64,000 bases of DNA from Paenibacillus_E qinlingensis_A (GCF_031455095.1 NZ_JAVDSB010000002.1:372001-436000), one strand, 5' to 3'; positions 52,844 to 62,173 are shown, numbered from the stretch's first letter. Notes: generated by a model from the letters alone, not told the origin. Numbers and translations: made by a program.

Positions 52844-52872
52844 CTAGTTATTAAGCTTAGTGCCTGTCTTCC

Positions 52873-53754
52873 TTATTTTTTACATTGCGAAGGACTGTAG
52901 TACTTGAACTGTTTGAAGATGCGAATAAAATAATTAATGCTACCAAAACCTACACGATCCGCTGCCTCAGTCACCGATATGTCCGTTGTTCGTAACAAAT
53001 GTTCCGCCACGTTGACCCGGTGCAAATTGACGAATTCTACGAATGTACGTCCAGTTAAGCGTTTGAACGTTTTGCAAAAATGATGAATGCTCATATTGAC
53101 CATTTGTGCAGCCTCTTCCAAAGCGATGTGCCTTGCGTAATGTTCTCGAATAAATGGGAATAATAGGTCAAAACTCTTCGTTCGTCTCCGGTCTTCAAAG
53201 AGCTGCTTGTCCCTCTGCGCTATCCCCTCGAAATTAGCATTCCGTCTGACTGCCGCTGTCATAATCAATTGTAAATATGAGCGAACAGCTAACTCGTAGC
53301 CAAGCTTCCTCTCTTCAAACTCACGAATAATTTGAAGAACAGCTTGTTCAAATTGTCCATAATCCCCATCTTCAGAGCTCAGTTTTACAGGAAATCTCTT
53401 TTGTCCTAACAGAAATGGCAAGATCAAGGCACCATATAGAGGATCACCTGCGTCACTACTGAACAACGACTTATTAAAAACAATCGCATAATAGTCAACA
53501 TCCATATTGTTAACGGAATAACCTGAATGCAGCTCACCTGAATGTATAAAAAGTAAGTCACCTGGCGAACTGTCGTAGGGACTCCCCCCAATATCAAATA
53601 CAGCATGCCCTTTTACAAGATAAATAATTTCTAAGTGATCATGCCAGTGTAAATAGAGCATTCGTTCGCCTGCACTATAGTTATGAAATATGTTGATAGG
53701 GAATTGTTTTTCAGGCAAATACGTCATTTCTTTCAGTTCCTGATTAGCCGTCAC
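52873..53754 (-). CDS. AraC-family regulator (cupin + HTH)
   Basis: The GTG at 53754 with GGAGGG eight bases upstream gives 293 residues. The N-terminal cupin has the typical HWHDHLEIIYLVKGHAVFDIGG and SPGDLLFIHSGELHSG; the C-terminus carries two HTH (ALEEAAQMVNMSIHHFCKTFKRLTGRTFVEFV; ISVTEAADRVGFGSINYFIRIFKQF). It is divergent from the Gfo/Idh/MocA dehydrogenase, with which it shares a 118-base promoter region, and likely controls it. Confidence 0.92.
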   Translation of the reverse strand: MTANQELKEMTYLPEKQFPINIFHNYSAGERMLYLHWHDHLEIIYLVKGHAVFDIGGSPYDSSPGDLLFIHSGELHSGYSVNNMDVDYYAIVFNKSLFSSDAGDPLYGALILPFLLGQKRFPVKLSSEDGDYGQFEQAVLQIIREFEERKLGYELAVRSYLQLIMTAAVRRNANFEGIAQRDKQLFEDRRRTKSFDLLFPFIREHYARHIALEEAAQMVNMSIHHFCKTFKRLTGRTFVEFVNLHRVNVAEHLLRTTDISVTEAADRVGFGSINYFIRIFKQFKYYSPSQCKK

Positions 53755-53872
53755 GTTGTCTTCCCTCCACACGATAACAAAATAGTGCAACTTTTCAACA
53801 AGATCATATATAGAACAGAATTTCTTAATTGGTTATCCTTATTATATACATCTACTAGGAGGAATTCATCTT

Positions 53873-54889
53873 ATGAAAGCAATAAGAATTGTCCAAGCTG
53901 GTTGCGGTGGCATGGCGAATGCATGGATTCAATACGCTTTAGAACGTCAAGACACGGAACTCGTTGCCTTGGTAGACATCTTTGAAGAAGCAGCGAAGAA
54001 AATGAATGAGAAATATGGTTTGTCCCTCCCCTGGTACGCCTCTGTCGAAGAAGCCATTCGTCAATCAAATGCTAACGTTGTTTTTGATTGTACGATTCCA
54101 ACAGCTCATCAAGCCGTTGCGACAGCTGCGCTTAATGGCGGATGCCATATCCTTAGTGAGAAGCCGATGGCCTCCACCTTAGAGGAAGCCGAACAACTTG
54201 CAGATTTGGCAACATCCAAACCAGAATTGCAATATGCGATTATGCAAAATCGTCGCTATCTGAAGGATATCCGCGCGCTGCGTGGACTCATCGCACAAGA
54301 TGTTATAGGTCATGTGAACTTCGTTACCGCAAACTTTTTTATCGGTGCTCACTTCGGAGGTTTTCGAGATGCAATGAGCAGCCCGCTCATTCTTGATATG
54401 GCTATTCATACGTTCGACCAAGCTCGTTTTATCATCCAAGCTAACCCCGTATCTGTCTATTGCCATGAGTTTAATCCTAAGGGCTCCTGGTATGAAGGTA
54501 ATGCTGCCGCCGCTTGTATATTTGAATTCGATAATGGCGCGGTCTTCACATACAACGGTTCTTGGTGCTCGGAAGGAGCTCCTACCTCATGGGAAGCTGC
54601 TTGGCGTATCGCAGGCAATAAGGGAACAGCCATTTGGAACCAAGCAGCGCCTTATGCCGAAATTGTTGCACCTGGCCAAGATAATAAATTTATCTACGAC
54701 TATCAACGTGTTGAGGCGCCTTATGTTTGGACGGGGCGTGAAGGTCACGCAGGCTGCCTAGATGACATGTTTCAAGCTATTCTAGAAGGACGGCAGGCTG
54801 AAACCGCCTATTCGGATAATATTTTTAGCACGAAGATGGTATTTGGTGCAATCGAGAGTGCGAAGACAGGGCGAAAGGTGACTCTCTAG
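53873..54889 (+). CDS. Gfo/Idh/MocA-family sugar dehydrogenase
   Basis: The 338-residue protein has the NAD(P)-binding Rossmann motif near the start (QAGCGGMANAW), the ALVDI strand end, the family EKP motif (residues 96-98, ILSEKPMAS), and the C-terminal beta domain with the active-site segment SPLILDMAIHTFDQARFI. Members oxidise or reduce sugar hydroxyls, or eliminate or hydrolyse via a 3-keto intermediate. The ATG at 53873 follows GGAGG. Together with the two flavoproteins it gives locus 5 an oxidative character. Confidence 0.92.
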   Translation: MKAIRIVQAGCGGMANAWIQYALERQDTELVALVDIFEEAAKKMNEKYGLSLPWYASVEEAIRQSNANVVFDCTIPTAHQAVATAALNGGCHILSEKPMASTLEEAEQLADLATSKPELQYAIMQNRRYLKDIRALRGLIAQDVIGHVNFVTANFFIGAHFGGFRDAMSSPLILDMAIHTFDQARFIIQANPVSVYCHEFNPKGSWYEGNAAAACIFEFDNGAVFTYNGSWCSEGAPTSWEAAWRIAGNKGTAIWNQAAPYAEIVAPGQDNKFIYDYQRVEAPYVWTGREGHAGCLDDMFQAILEGRQAETAYSDNIFSTKMVFGAIESAKTGRKVTL

Positions 54890-54921
54890 GGAGACCACCT
54901 GTACGCCCCCAATGTCCTCCC

Positions 54922-55386
54922 CTAGAAAGAGATATACGCCCCCGAATGCTCAAATAAATAATTGCGATCACTTAGAAAACTCAAATCTTCTTTCCCGTAT
55001 GCCTGTGAGGCATGTTCAAGCTTTTTGGACAGATCCGTTAGAGCTGATTGGATTAAAAGTGTGCGTACTTCTCCCCATGCCTCTTGTCTCTGATGAGCGT
55101 ACTGCAAGCCATCCTTAAGGTTCAGTCCTTTGAGTTTCTGAAAAACAGTTGCCCATTGCACAAAATCTCCCTTTAGATTGCCGCATGGAATGACGTATTG
55201 CCCTAAACCGCATGTTCCAAGATTCGTTGAAATCGTCAGTAAGCCGCAATGACAATCGTCACCATGTTCGGGCTGCAGCTTATCGGACAATTCACAATCA
55301 AATTGGAAACATTCAATACGGGTAATTTTACATGCTTGCGTACATTCATCTGATTCTCTTACTAGAGTCAGGGGTTCGGGATACAT
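54922..55386 (-). CDS. Cys-rich protein of unknown function downstream of a c-di-AMP riboswitch
   Basis: The 154-residue protein has eight cysteines in its first 75 residues and no signal peptide. The segment KITRIECFQFDCELSD...GLLTISTNLGTCGLGQY has the pattern of the enolase-superfamily N-terminal capping domain (strand, gap, then a GL-x-x-G-x-G turn), but there is no barrel, so this is only a resemblance. The ATG at 55386 follows GGAGGAGAG at a slightly long distance. The gene is convergent with the sugar dehydrogenase gene, 32 bases apart, and is preceded by a riboswitch and terminator. Confidence 0.65.
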   Translation of the reverse strand: MYPEPLTLVRESDECTQACKITRIECFQFDCELSDKLQPEHGDDCHCGLLTISTNLGTCGLGQYVIPCGNLKGDFVQWATVFQKLKGLNLKDGLQYAHQRQEAWGEVRTLLIQSALTDLSKKLEHASQAYGKEDLSFLSDRNYLFEHSGAYISF

Positions 55387-55415
55387 AATAGATTCACTCT
55401 CCTCCAATTGTGAAC

Positions 55416-55460
55416 AACAAAAAGAAGCCAAAGAGCAGAGAAACTCTACTCTCGGGCTTC
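55416..55460 (-). terminator. Riboswitch-controlled terminator
   Basis: A long hairpin (GAAGCC-N2-AGAGCAGAG, arms 55424-55440 and 55444-55460) is followed on the minus strand by TTCTTTTTGTTGTT. It lies between the ydaO-type aptamer and the start of the gene at 55386, as expected for a c-di-AMP off-switch. Confidence 0.9.
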
Positions 55461-55514
55461 GAAGTCGCATACCAATGCGCGCTAAGAAGGCTCGAAAAGA
55501 AGGTGGTTCTCTCC

Positions 55515-55668
55515 CAATTCGCTTACGAGGTTAGCTGTCGGATTTGGGCTTGGAAGTGCCCTACTTTGGCAAGCTATGCCTGCTTTAGATTCACCCCTGA
55601 AACCGATTCTACCTGCGATCGGCTTCGGTTGGTTCCCCCGTTTTCCTTACGGAAACTCAGCGTTTTGC
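55515..55668 (-). ncRNA. ydaO/yuaA-type cyclic di-AMP riboswitch
   Basis: Read on the minus strand, the sequence holds all the conserved blocks of this aptamer in order: CGCTGAGTTTCC, GGGGGAACC, GGGGTGAATC, GTAGGGC, and the near-invariant AATCCGACAGCTAACC followed by TCGTAAGCG. The 5-prime CGCT can pair with the 3-prime AGCG to close P1. The class binds c-di-AMP and turns expression off by termination. A terminator follows about 55 bases later. Confidence 0.95.
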
Positions 55669-55688
55669 TTCACATCTGTTGTTGTTGA

Positions 55689-56016
55689 ATCGAATGTTAC
55701 GCCGATTGCTCATAAATGTAAAATGCGATGGAGACACTTATTTCGCACTCTGTCGCATTCAGCGCTTATGAAAGCGCGTCCAATTAGTAATCATTTGTAT
55801 TATCGATAGAAATGCTTCGGTTTTCTTTCATTCTTGCCTTCTTTCACAATAGTAGGCTAGTGGCAAACTGACTTTGATAAAGTCGCCTGGTTTGTTTTTA
55901 TTCCATTTTTATACGTTTCTAGTCATTCTTTACCCCATGTTTATACAGTTCAACGTTACAATAATGACATATTCGCTTACAACCGACTTTGAGATTAAGT
56001 CAAAAGGAGAAATGCC
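55689..56016. other. Intergenic region between divergent transcripts
   Basis: This 328-base stretch should hold the promoter of the riboswitch transcript and that of the plus-strand gene at 56017. I see a short hairpin GACTTT-GAT-AAAGTC (55870-55884) followed by a T-rich run, which could be a terminator or leader hairpin for the plus strand, and no convincing gene or sharp promoter. Confidence 0.4.
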
Positions 56017-56541
56017 ATGACTTCCTCCCCCCATTATTATTTAGGGATAGCGCCTCATTTGTTGAATCCAATTGATTTACATTACGAATGGTTTGGTGTT
56101 TTATGGTTAGAAGAAGAGAATCATTTTCCCATTATTGTTGGTTACTGGTTTTCTAAGGAAAGGTCTGAAATTACACAAGATGCGATCCTGTCAGGTTTCT
56201 CAACATGGACCGAAATAGGGGATCATTCAATGATTATGAGAATGTATCAATCTATTAGAAACAAGCAGAAAAAACAAGATTGGGAGAAGCGTACGCGTTT
56301 ATCCCTCCGCACTATTTTCAATTCACCTTGGAATGAAGTATCCCCAGGGTTATATCTCATCAAATCGCGGGACACATACCCCCTTCATGTTTCAGCCATT
56401 CTAAAGAAGAAATTTTGGGTTTGGTTAGAACATACTGCCGTTTGTGAAACCAAAGAAGAGCTTCAAGCGTTTATGCAACGCGTACATGAAGAGCATCAAA
56501 TGGAAATCTCCATGAAAAACACAAAACCGAAGTTCCTATAA
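56017..56541 (+). CDS. Hypothetical protein
   Basis: The 174-residue soluble protein is rich in aromatic residues and has no recognised motif (YEWFGVLWLEEENHFPIIVGYWF; PLHVSAILKKKFWVWLEHTAVC). The ATG at 56017 follows AAAAGGAG. Its stop lies inside a terminator stem. It stands alone. I do not recognise the family. Confidence 0.65.
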   Translation: MTSSPHYYLGIAPHLLNPIDLHYEWFGVLWLEEENHFPIIVGYWFSKERSEITQDAILSGFSTWTEIGDHSMIMRMYQSIRNKQKKQDWEKRTRLSLRTIFNSPWNEVSPGLYLIKSRDTYPLHVSAILKKKFWVWLEHTAVCETKEELQAFMQRVHEEHQMEISMKNTKPKFL

Positions 56542-56559
56542 GAGAGGAATTTCGGCTTT
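56524..56559. terminator. Bidirectional terminator overlapping a stop codon
   Basis: Arms 56524-56537 and 56545-56559 (AAACCGAAGTTCCT/AGGAATTTCGGCTTT) pair over 14 bases and are followed on the plus strand by GTTTGTTATTT. The stop codon of the plus-strand gene is in the loop. The convergent tannase-like gene ends 35 bases away. Confidence 0.8.
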
Positions 56560-56593
56560 GTTTGTTATTTCGTAAAGTGAATCGACTCCGTAG

Positions 56594-58135
56594 TTAAACA
56601 AGATATCTTCCCGCAGGTACCAGAACGCCCCCCCATTCATGATCAATACCTTGATAGCTGGATGGTAAATTCGGATCGCCACCCACGTATTCCGGGAACT
56701 TCGGATAAGGGAAAATAGGTCGCTGAAAGCTGATCCCATTCGGAGCAAAACTATCCTTGAACGCCGTTGCGATTAATTTCTCTGGTGCTTTTCCATGTTC
56801 CACCCAAGCAACGAGTGCGTTTAACATATCATGTTCGCTATCTAGCTGATCACTTTGGACACCGCCAAGACCAATGTCGTTCAACCCCGGACCGCCTCCA
56901 CAATGTCCCATTCCCGGGACAAGGAAAAATCTGAAAAAATCTTGTGTTTGGGGGAGTCCACCTTGGGCTTCCATAACCCGTTCGTAATAATGAAGCGCAT
57001 CTTGATACGGAACAAGTGGGTCTGACAACCCTGTGTACATCACTATTTTCCCGCCTAGTGCTTTCATCGCACTTAAATCAGGATTATTTGCATTTAGAAG
57101 ATGAGCCAATCTTTCATTTAATACATCCAAATCGTGGTCAAAATCGAATGTCCTGTAATCAAATCCTGCACCGAACACCCAACGAAACATATAAAGCAGT
57201 GATGAGGGCAACCGCTCGGGATCTTGTTGAAGATCTAACCCCCCTGAGCAATTCTCGCTCCCATAGGGAAATGGTGTATAGATCTGTTCTCCGGTTCGCG
57301 GATTAGTTGGACCCGCATAGATCTTCTTCAGCGCCAACACTTGGGCATTCGTAAGCCCCTTGTCGTTAGCTAGATTGCTGCGATTTGAAATCGTGTCAGG
57401 ATCGAAACCGCATTTCCTTGGATCGGTCAAGAAGTTATCTCCAGGAGCACCGCCATCTTTCCCCCGCCATTGCTCAATCACCGCATTTGTTATTTCATCT
57501 ACTTTTTCTTTTGAGAAAACCTCACCCTCAAGCACCTGATTCACGGCTTTATAATTCCACAAGAATCCAGCATGCAGGTGCGTGCGATTGTTAGCTGGAG
57601 CTCCTGCTAGGATGCCGTTATAATCGTCCGGATACCGCTGTGCTTCCATCAATGCCTGTTGACCGCCAGTCGAACAGCCTACGAAGTAAGCGTAACTAGC
57701 GGGTCTTCTGTAGTACAACGCGATGATTTCCTTCGCGACAACCGTCATCTCATGTGTAGCGCGATAGCCGAAATCCGCCCAACGTTCCGGTTGACCAATG
57801 GCTGAATCGACATGAGGGGAAGTGCCTAGATCCGTGTTTGCCGTTGCGTATCCTCTCCTTAATCCGAAAGCAAGGTGCGCATAGGCGATGGCACCAGCAC
57901 TCCCTCCGTTGCCCGTACCGAGGAATTTGCCATTCCAATTCTCTTGAGGCAGCCAAACCTCTACGTGGATATTCGAAATGGGAGTTGGTTTCAGTTGCAT
58001 GGCAATACGGCAAAATGCTGGAAGATCGGTTATGATTCCACCGTCTGGAAGTGTAAAATTTCCTTCAGGCACCATTTGAACACATGTAATTGTACATCCC
58101 TCGATATTAGCATCTGTAAACATTTCTTCCGTCAT
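56594..58135 (-). CDS. Tannase/feruloyl esterase family protein
   Basis: The 513-residue alpha/beta hydrolase belongs to the tannase family (PF07519), which cleaves esters of phenolic acids such as gallate or ferulate. The nucleophile is Ser155 in GCSTGG, the acid probably Asp372 in GLSDPLVP, and His411 in GMGHCGGG. The adjacent Cys154 and Cys412 form the CS-D-HC disulfide motif typical of the family. Members are normally secreted, but no signal peptide is visible here, so its location is unclear. The ATG at 58135 follows AAGGAGG. Confidence 0.9.
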   Translation of the reverse strand: MTEEMFTDANIEGCTITCVQMVPEGNFTLPDGGIITDLPAFCRIAMQLKPTPISNIHVEVWLPQENWNGKFLGTGNGGSAGAIAYAHLAFGLRRGYATANTDLGTSPHVDSAIGQPERWADFGYRATHEMTVVAKEIIALYYRRPASYAYFVGCSTGGQQALMEAQRYPDDYNGILAGAPANNRTHLHAGFLWNYKAVNQVLEGEVFSKEKVDEITNAVIEQWRGKDGGAPGDNFLTDPRKCGFDPDTISNRSNLANDKGLTNAQVLALKKIYAGPTNPRTGEQIYTPFPYGSENCSGGLDLQQDPERLPSSLLYMFRWVFGAGFDYRTFDFDHDLDVLNERLAHLLNANNPDLSAMKALGGKIVMYTGLSDPLVPYQDALHYYERVMEAQGGLPQTQDFFRFFLVPGMGHCGGGPGLNDIGLGGVQSDQLDSEHDMLNALVAWVEHGKAPEKLIATAFKDSFAPNGISFQRPIFPYPKFPEYVGGDPNLPSSYQGIDHEWGGVLVPAGRYLV

Positions 58136-58168
58136 AATTTCAACCTCCTTCACTTATTAAGATTCTAG

Positions 58169-58207
58169 CTACTGTGCGGTATAACCTCCATCAATCACAA
58201 TCGCTTG
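58169..58207 (-). pseudogene. 3-prime remnant of a short-chain dehydrogenase gene
   Basis: Read on the minus strand the sequence encodes S-Q-A-I-V-I-D-G-G-Y-T-A-Q-stop, the standard C-terminal end of an SDR protein (usually GQ-x-x-x-VDGG-x-x-x). A stop codon interrupts the frame two codons upstream and no other SDR motif follows. It lies 33 bases before the tannase-like gene, so an SDR gene was probably lost here. Confidence 0.7.
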
Positions 58208-58341
58208 ACTACCCTAGTGTTCATAACCAGCAGATTGAAGAGTGTGGATTGAATTTATGAAGGATAGGTTATATATTAGTAAAATATAGCAGGACTTTTG
58301 ACCCAGACTAATAATGACTATGATTACTTAGAGGGTGTAAA

Positions 58342-60003
58342 ATGAATTTTTTTGCATGGATGGATATTATCTTATTTTTCGTTTTATTTGTTTTATTCGT
58401 ATATGTATTTGTGTCTGTTACCATCACTAGCTTGCATAAAATTTATTTAACCTTCCATTTTTCAATGATGCTTTGGCCAATCTGCCAGTTTGCTATTAAA
58501 ATGGTGGATGCTCCTAACGTTCAACTCATTTATCTAAAACTATCCTTTGTTGACACGTGTCTGCTTGCCGTTGGTTGGCTTCTCTTTACAATTTTCCTCA
58601 CCGGACAGTCACGATTTCTGAAAACGAAAATATCATTACTGCTTTATGTTCCAGCTCTCCTAGCAGCAACCTGCGTGATCATGAATCCTAATGGCAAATT
58701 CGTTCTACCCTTACAAGGAAGTTACATCCATAGGTATTATGGACCACTTTTTTGGTGTATCATTACGATCTTGATTGGCTATATTATCGTTTCGCTATCG
58801 ATTATGAGTCGCGTATTACTATCCGACAAGGCACCTCGCATCAAGACGCAGGTTAAGCAAGTGCTAAAAGGTATTATCGTAATGACCCTATTTATATTAT
58901 TAGATGTCATCTTAAACGTTGTCCTATATTCTTTTCTACCCGTCATTACAGGATTGACCTCATTTGGTGTTCTACTTTCTGCTATTTTCTTTGTCATTGC
59001 CATTCATCGCGATAAAGTATTTGATATTGTGAACATCGCCCATCAAGATATTATTGATACCATCGATTATGGCATTCTGGTACTTGATGATAATGACATC
59101 GTTGTAGAAATAAATCGCTCTCTATTACCTCATCTCGACTTGACCATAGGTTTCCGTTTTGATATCGCTAACATTCTCACCAAGGGACAGTCAAGCAGTC
59201 ATATAGATTCATTCCTCCAAACATACCTCAATTACCCTATGGAGAGATCTGCAATCGAAATGAAATTCGCTGATGGTCGCCATATCAACATGCAAACCGC
59301 ACCTATCACGGTTAACCGTACAAGGGTTGGACGAATCATCACATTTCAAGATGTGAGTGAACTTCATCGCCTCATGGAAGCAACAAACCTTCAGAACGAA
59401 ATCCTACAAGAACGCAACCGATCGTTAATTAACATTCAAAATGAATTGTCTCAAACAAATCAGAAACTCGAGCACATGGCAATAACCGATGCTCTGACAG
59501 GTATTTATAACCGCCTCTATTTGACACAAAAGCTAGAGTATGAAGTATTACATCATATCAAGTATCAAATGCCGTTTGCGCTAATTTTATTAGATATCGA
59601 CTATTTTAAATTAATCAATGACAATTATGGCCATTTAGTCGGTGATCAAATGATCCAAAGCACGGTGGAGGTCATCAAACAGAGCCTGAGGCCAACTGAC
59701 ATTTTTGCGCGTTTTGGCGGGGAGGAGTTTATCATTTACTTACCGCAAACGAGTCCTTCACAAGCAAAATTTTTAGCCGAACGTATCAAATCCACCGTTG
59801 AATCGAATAAGTTGATAGCGAAAAAAATACCTTATTCTTTATCCATTACGATAAGTATTGGACTACTATCTATTACTAATTTCACTTTAGAACATTCAAA
59901 AAATCCCAGTACATATTTAACCGATTTACTCGAAGCTGTAGATAAAGCCTTATATATGGCAAAAGATGAAGGCCGTAATCGCATTGTCAGTATCGCAAGA
60001 TGA
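58342..60003 (+). CDS. Membrane-bound diguanylate cyclase (7TM-like + PAS + GGDEF)
   Basis: The 553-residue protein has an N-terminal block of seven or so hydrophobic segments (1-225, resembling the 7TM-type domain of sensor kinases), a PAS-like domain (about 235-345, ILVLDDNDIVVEIN...RVGRIITFQDVSE), a coiled coil (about 345-380) and a GGDEF domain (385-550). The active site is GGEEF and the inhibitory RxxD site is present five residues upstream (RPTD), so it should make c-di-GMP with product feedback. The start follows GAGGGTG. It is not linked to a polysaccharide operon. Confidence 0.92.
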   Translation: MNFFAWMDIILFFVLFVLFVYVFVSVTITSLHKIYLTFHFSMMLWPICQFAIKMVDAPNVQLIYLKLSFVDTCLLAVGWLLFTIFLTGQSRFLKTKISLLLYVPALLAATCVIMNPNGKFVLPLQGSYIHRYYGPLFWCIITILIGYIIVSLSIMSRVLLSDKAPRIKTQVKQVLKGIIVMTLFILLDVILNVVLYSFLPVITGLTSFGVLLSAIFFVIAIHRDKVFDIVNIAHQDIIDTIDYGILVLDDNDIVVEINRSLLPHLDLTIGFRFDIANILTKGQSSSHIDSFLQTYLNYPMERSAIEMKFADGRHINMQTAPITVNRTRVGRIITFQDVSELHRLMEATNLQNEILQERNRSLINIQNELSQTNQKLEHMAITDALTGIYNRLYLTQKLEYEVLHHIKYQMPFALILLDIDYFKLINDNYGHLVGDQMIQSTVEVIKQSLRPTDIFARFGGEEFIIYLPQTSPSQAKFLAERIKSTVESNKLIAKKIPYSLSITISIGLLSITNFTLEHSKNPSTYLTDLLEAVDKALYMAKDEGRNRIVSIAR

Positions 60004-60030
60004 TGATCCTAATGTTCATCAAACAGACAA

Positions 60031-60062
60031 GCAGGCCAGCATCCTGTCGGACGCTAGCCTGC
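60031..60062. terminator. Hairpin between convergent genes
   Basis: Arms 60031-60040 (GCAGGCCAGC) and 60053-60062 (GCTAGCCTGC) pair with one mismatch, between the diguanylate cyclase and the acetyltransferase stops. No strong T run is seen. Confidence 0.45.
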
Positions 60063-60075
60063 CTGAATTTACTCC

Positions 60076-60447
60076 CTATCGCCCCATGATGGCGCTGCCT
60101 GAGCTGTGGTGGTCGGAGAAATCGCTCGTTGATTTACCCTTTTCCCACACATCGGCATACGTGGAGTCTTTCTTGAATTCTTCCAACGCAAAGGCGCAGG
60201 AAGGGATGATTTTGCGCCCTTTGTCACGGGCTTCTCGGACGACCATGTTCAATAGTTGTTTACCCAGTTGATGACCACGGTAGCGCGGGTCCACGTAAGT
60301 ATGATCAATTACCCAAGTTCCAGCTTCGACCAGCCTGAAAGTAATCTCACCAACCGTACCAGACAGCGTGCTGAGGATGTAGGCGTTCCCTTGTTTTTGG
60401 AGGACGATTTCCTCCTCCGTTTCGTGAAACGTGTTGTTAGCTTCCAT
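60076..60447 (-). CDS. GNAT-family N-acetyltransferase (YidJ-like)
   Basis: The 123-residue protein matches the short Acetyltransf_CG type: a beta strand with GEITFRLVEAGTWVIDHTYVDPRYRGHQLGKQLLNMVVREARDKGRKIIPSCAFA. This contains the acetyl-CoA loop and the IIPxC motif. The substrate of this class is unknown. The ATG at 60447 follows GGAGGTG. Confidence 0.88.
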   Translation of the reverse strand: MEANNTFHETEEEIVLQKQGNAYILSTLSGTVGEITFRLVEAGTWVIDHTYVDPRYRGHQLGKQLLNMVVREARDKGRKIIPSCAFALEEFKKDSTYADVWEKGKSTSDFSDHHSSGSAIMGR

Positions 60448-60547
60448 AGTGAAACACCTCCTGAAGGATGAATGCTTGCTTCTATTTATTACCCTTTAGG
60501 AGAGTCGGTGAAACAAAGATCAAAAGCAACTACGTCCCACTCAGTGA

Positions 60548-62107
60548 TTACTTTTTCAGGCTAGTGATATAATCGTTCATTTGTTTCGCATACTCATCCC
60601 CACCATTTTTATACCAGCCTGTTTGTAGCTCTGTAAATTTGTCGACAGTTTCCTTCCCCATAATAATTTTCATAATCGTTTGATCCCACGTTTTTTGATA
60701 ATCTTGATAGATCGGTTTTCTTGCTGCTTCAGGCTGGAAGCCCAAATCTTTGGAAGTAACGACCGTGTCAATCGACGTTTTTAACCATGGTGTGATTTTA
60801 TCAACAACATCTTTAGGTGTACCTACTTTAATAAAGAAAGAAGAATCGTTTGCGCGTCGCATGGAATTCTTACGAACATAATCCGTTGGCAGTGTTGCTG
60901 GTGCTACTTTTTGACCGTCTTTAATCGTATAATCATTGCCTTCATATCCGTTCTTAACCGTTTCCCACATACTATCTGTTAACCATGAATTCAGGAGAAC
61001 TGCTGCTTTTTCTGGATTTTTTGCTGTTTTGGTGATACCCCAAAAACCCCAAATGCCAGTCGAATTAACCGAACCTGTGTTGAAGCTTGCTTTGCCATCT
61101 TCTCCTTTTACCCAGATATAAGTAAGATCTGCACTAGGCGTTTGCTTTTGGATCTCTGGCAAATGATACGTATAATGGGCAGCAAATCCTGGGTACACAC
61201 CCGTCATCCCACGCCAGAAGCGTTCTCTGCGTTTCGTTTCATCATTGGTGGCTGAATCGGGATCGAATACGCCTTCCTTATACAGCTTAGCCGTGAACGC
61301 CAACGCATCTTTATAACTAGTCTTACTGGTGTCATACTTGGCATCCATGTATGTATAAGTTCCGCTGTTTGCTTCCTGCCAACCAAGCACACCAAAAGCT
61401 CCAGTAAGAATAGGATCAAACACTTTAGACTGCGGATTCACAGCGCCAGCATATCCGTATGTGTCGTTTTTACCATTTTTGTCAGGGTCATTAAAAGTAA
61501 ACTTTCCTAGAATATCTGCGAATTGCTCTTTGGTTACAAGCCCATCCCCAGGCAATGTAATGCCAACATTCTGCAGCCAATCTTTTCTGACCCAATAACC
61601 ATCATTGCGAAGAATCGACGTTCTTGGAATGCCATAGATTTTGTCGTCATTTTTCACTTTGAGCGAATCCCATTCCGACTGGTACGTATATTGTTTTAGC
61701 TCAGGCAGCTTATTGATATAATCGTTCACAGGTAAAAGTAAGCCATCTCTCACGGCATTTTGGAAGGCGACATCCCTCGTATCAGGAAAGAAAACGATAT
61801 CAGGATACGTGCCGGAAGCCAGCATCAGCTGTAGTTTCTCTGCATAGCCGCTCATCGGTGGAATATCGAATTGAATCTTTACATTATTTTTCTCTTCCAA
61901 CGTTTTAATGAATTTTTGATCAGCTTCAGTCAAGGTAGGCGAATCATAATTCGCCATAATTTTGAGTGAGACAGGCTCGCTTGCTTTTTTGACGGCGTCA
62001 TCAGAGTTTTTTGCAGTGTCTGTACTGTTTCCGCAACCCGCAACAAGCAAGCTGATCGTCGTAACGCTCAACAAACTAGTGAGTACCCCTTTTTTTGAAC
62101 TTTTCAT
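60548..62107 (-). CDS. LplA-type solute-binding lipoprotein
   Basis: The 519-residue protein has a lipoprotein signal (lipobox LLVAGC) and the LplA/YtcQ fold (VSLKIMANYDSPTLTEADQKFIKTLEEKNNVKIQFDIPP; LMLASGTYPDIVFF). It ends the fourth importer operon, with the permease genes upstream. No sugar enzyme lies within the window, so the ligand is unknown. The ATG at 62107 follows GGAGAT. Confidence 0.92.
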   Translation of the reverse strand: MKSSKKGVLTSLLSVTTISLLVAGCGNSTDTAKNSDDAVKKASEPVSLKIMANYDSPTLTEADQKFIKTLEEKNNVKIQFDIPPMSGYAEKLQLMLASGTYPDIVFFPDTRDVAFQNAVRDGLLLPVNDYINKLPELKQYTYQSEWDSLKVKNDDKIYGIPRTSILRNDGYWVRKDWLQNVGITLPGDGLVTKEQFADILGKFTFNDPDKNGKNDTYGYAGAVNPQSKVFDPILTGAFGVLGWQEANSGTYTYMDAKYDTSKTSYKDALAFTAKLYKEGVFDPDSATNDETKRRERFWRGMTGVYPGFAAHYTYHLPEIQKQTPSADLTYIWVKGEDGKASFNTGSVNSTGIWGFWGITKTAKNPEKAAVLLNSWLTDSMWETVKNGYEGNDYTIKDGQKVAPATLPTDYVRKNSMRRANDSSFFIKVGTPKDVVDKITPWLKTSIDTVVTSKDLGFQPEAARKPIYQDYQKTWDQTIMKIIMGKETVDKFTELQTGWYKNGGDEYAKQMNDYITSLKK

Positions 62108-62173
62108 GGTTTCATCTCCTAGGTAGATTAATTGGTATTGTATATGATCAACAGGAAAATTCCCAGTGTCACC

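Noticed and set aside
54880..54932. Possible shared terminator between the convergent dehydrogenase and Cys-rich protein genes
   Set aside because: The pairing (CTCT-CTAGGG with CCCCTAG-AAAGAG) is weak and has a large loop, with no T run.
55410..55809. Plus-strand open frames of 77-92 codons
   Set aside because: They lie over the minus-strand c-di-AMP riboswitch and its terminator, with no ribosome binding site or protein-like composition.
55862..55890. Hairpin followed by a T-rich run on the plus strand
   Set aside because: No plus-strand gene ends nearby, so its role as terminator or leader could not be supported.
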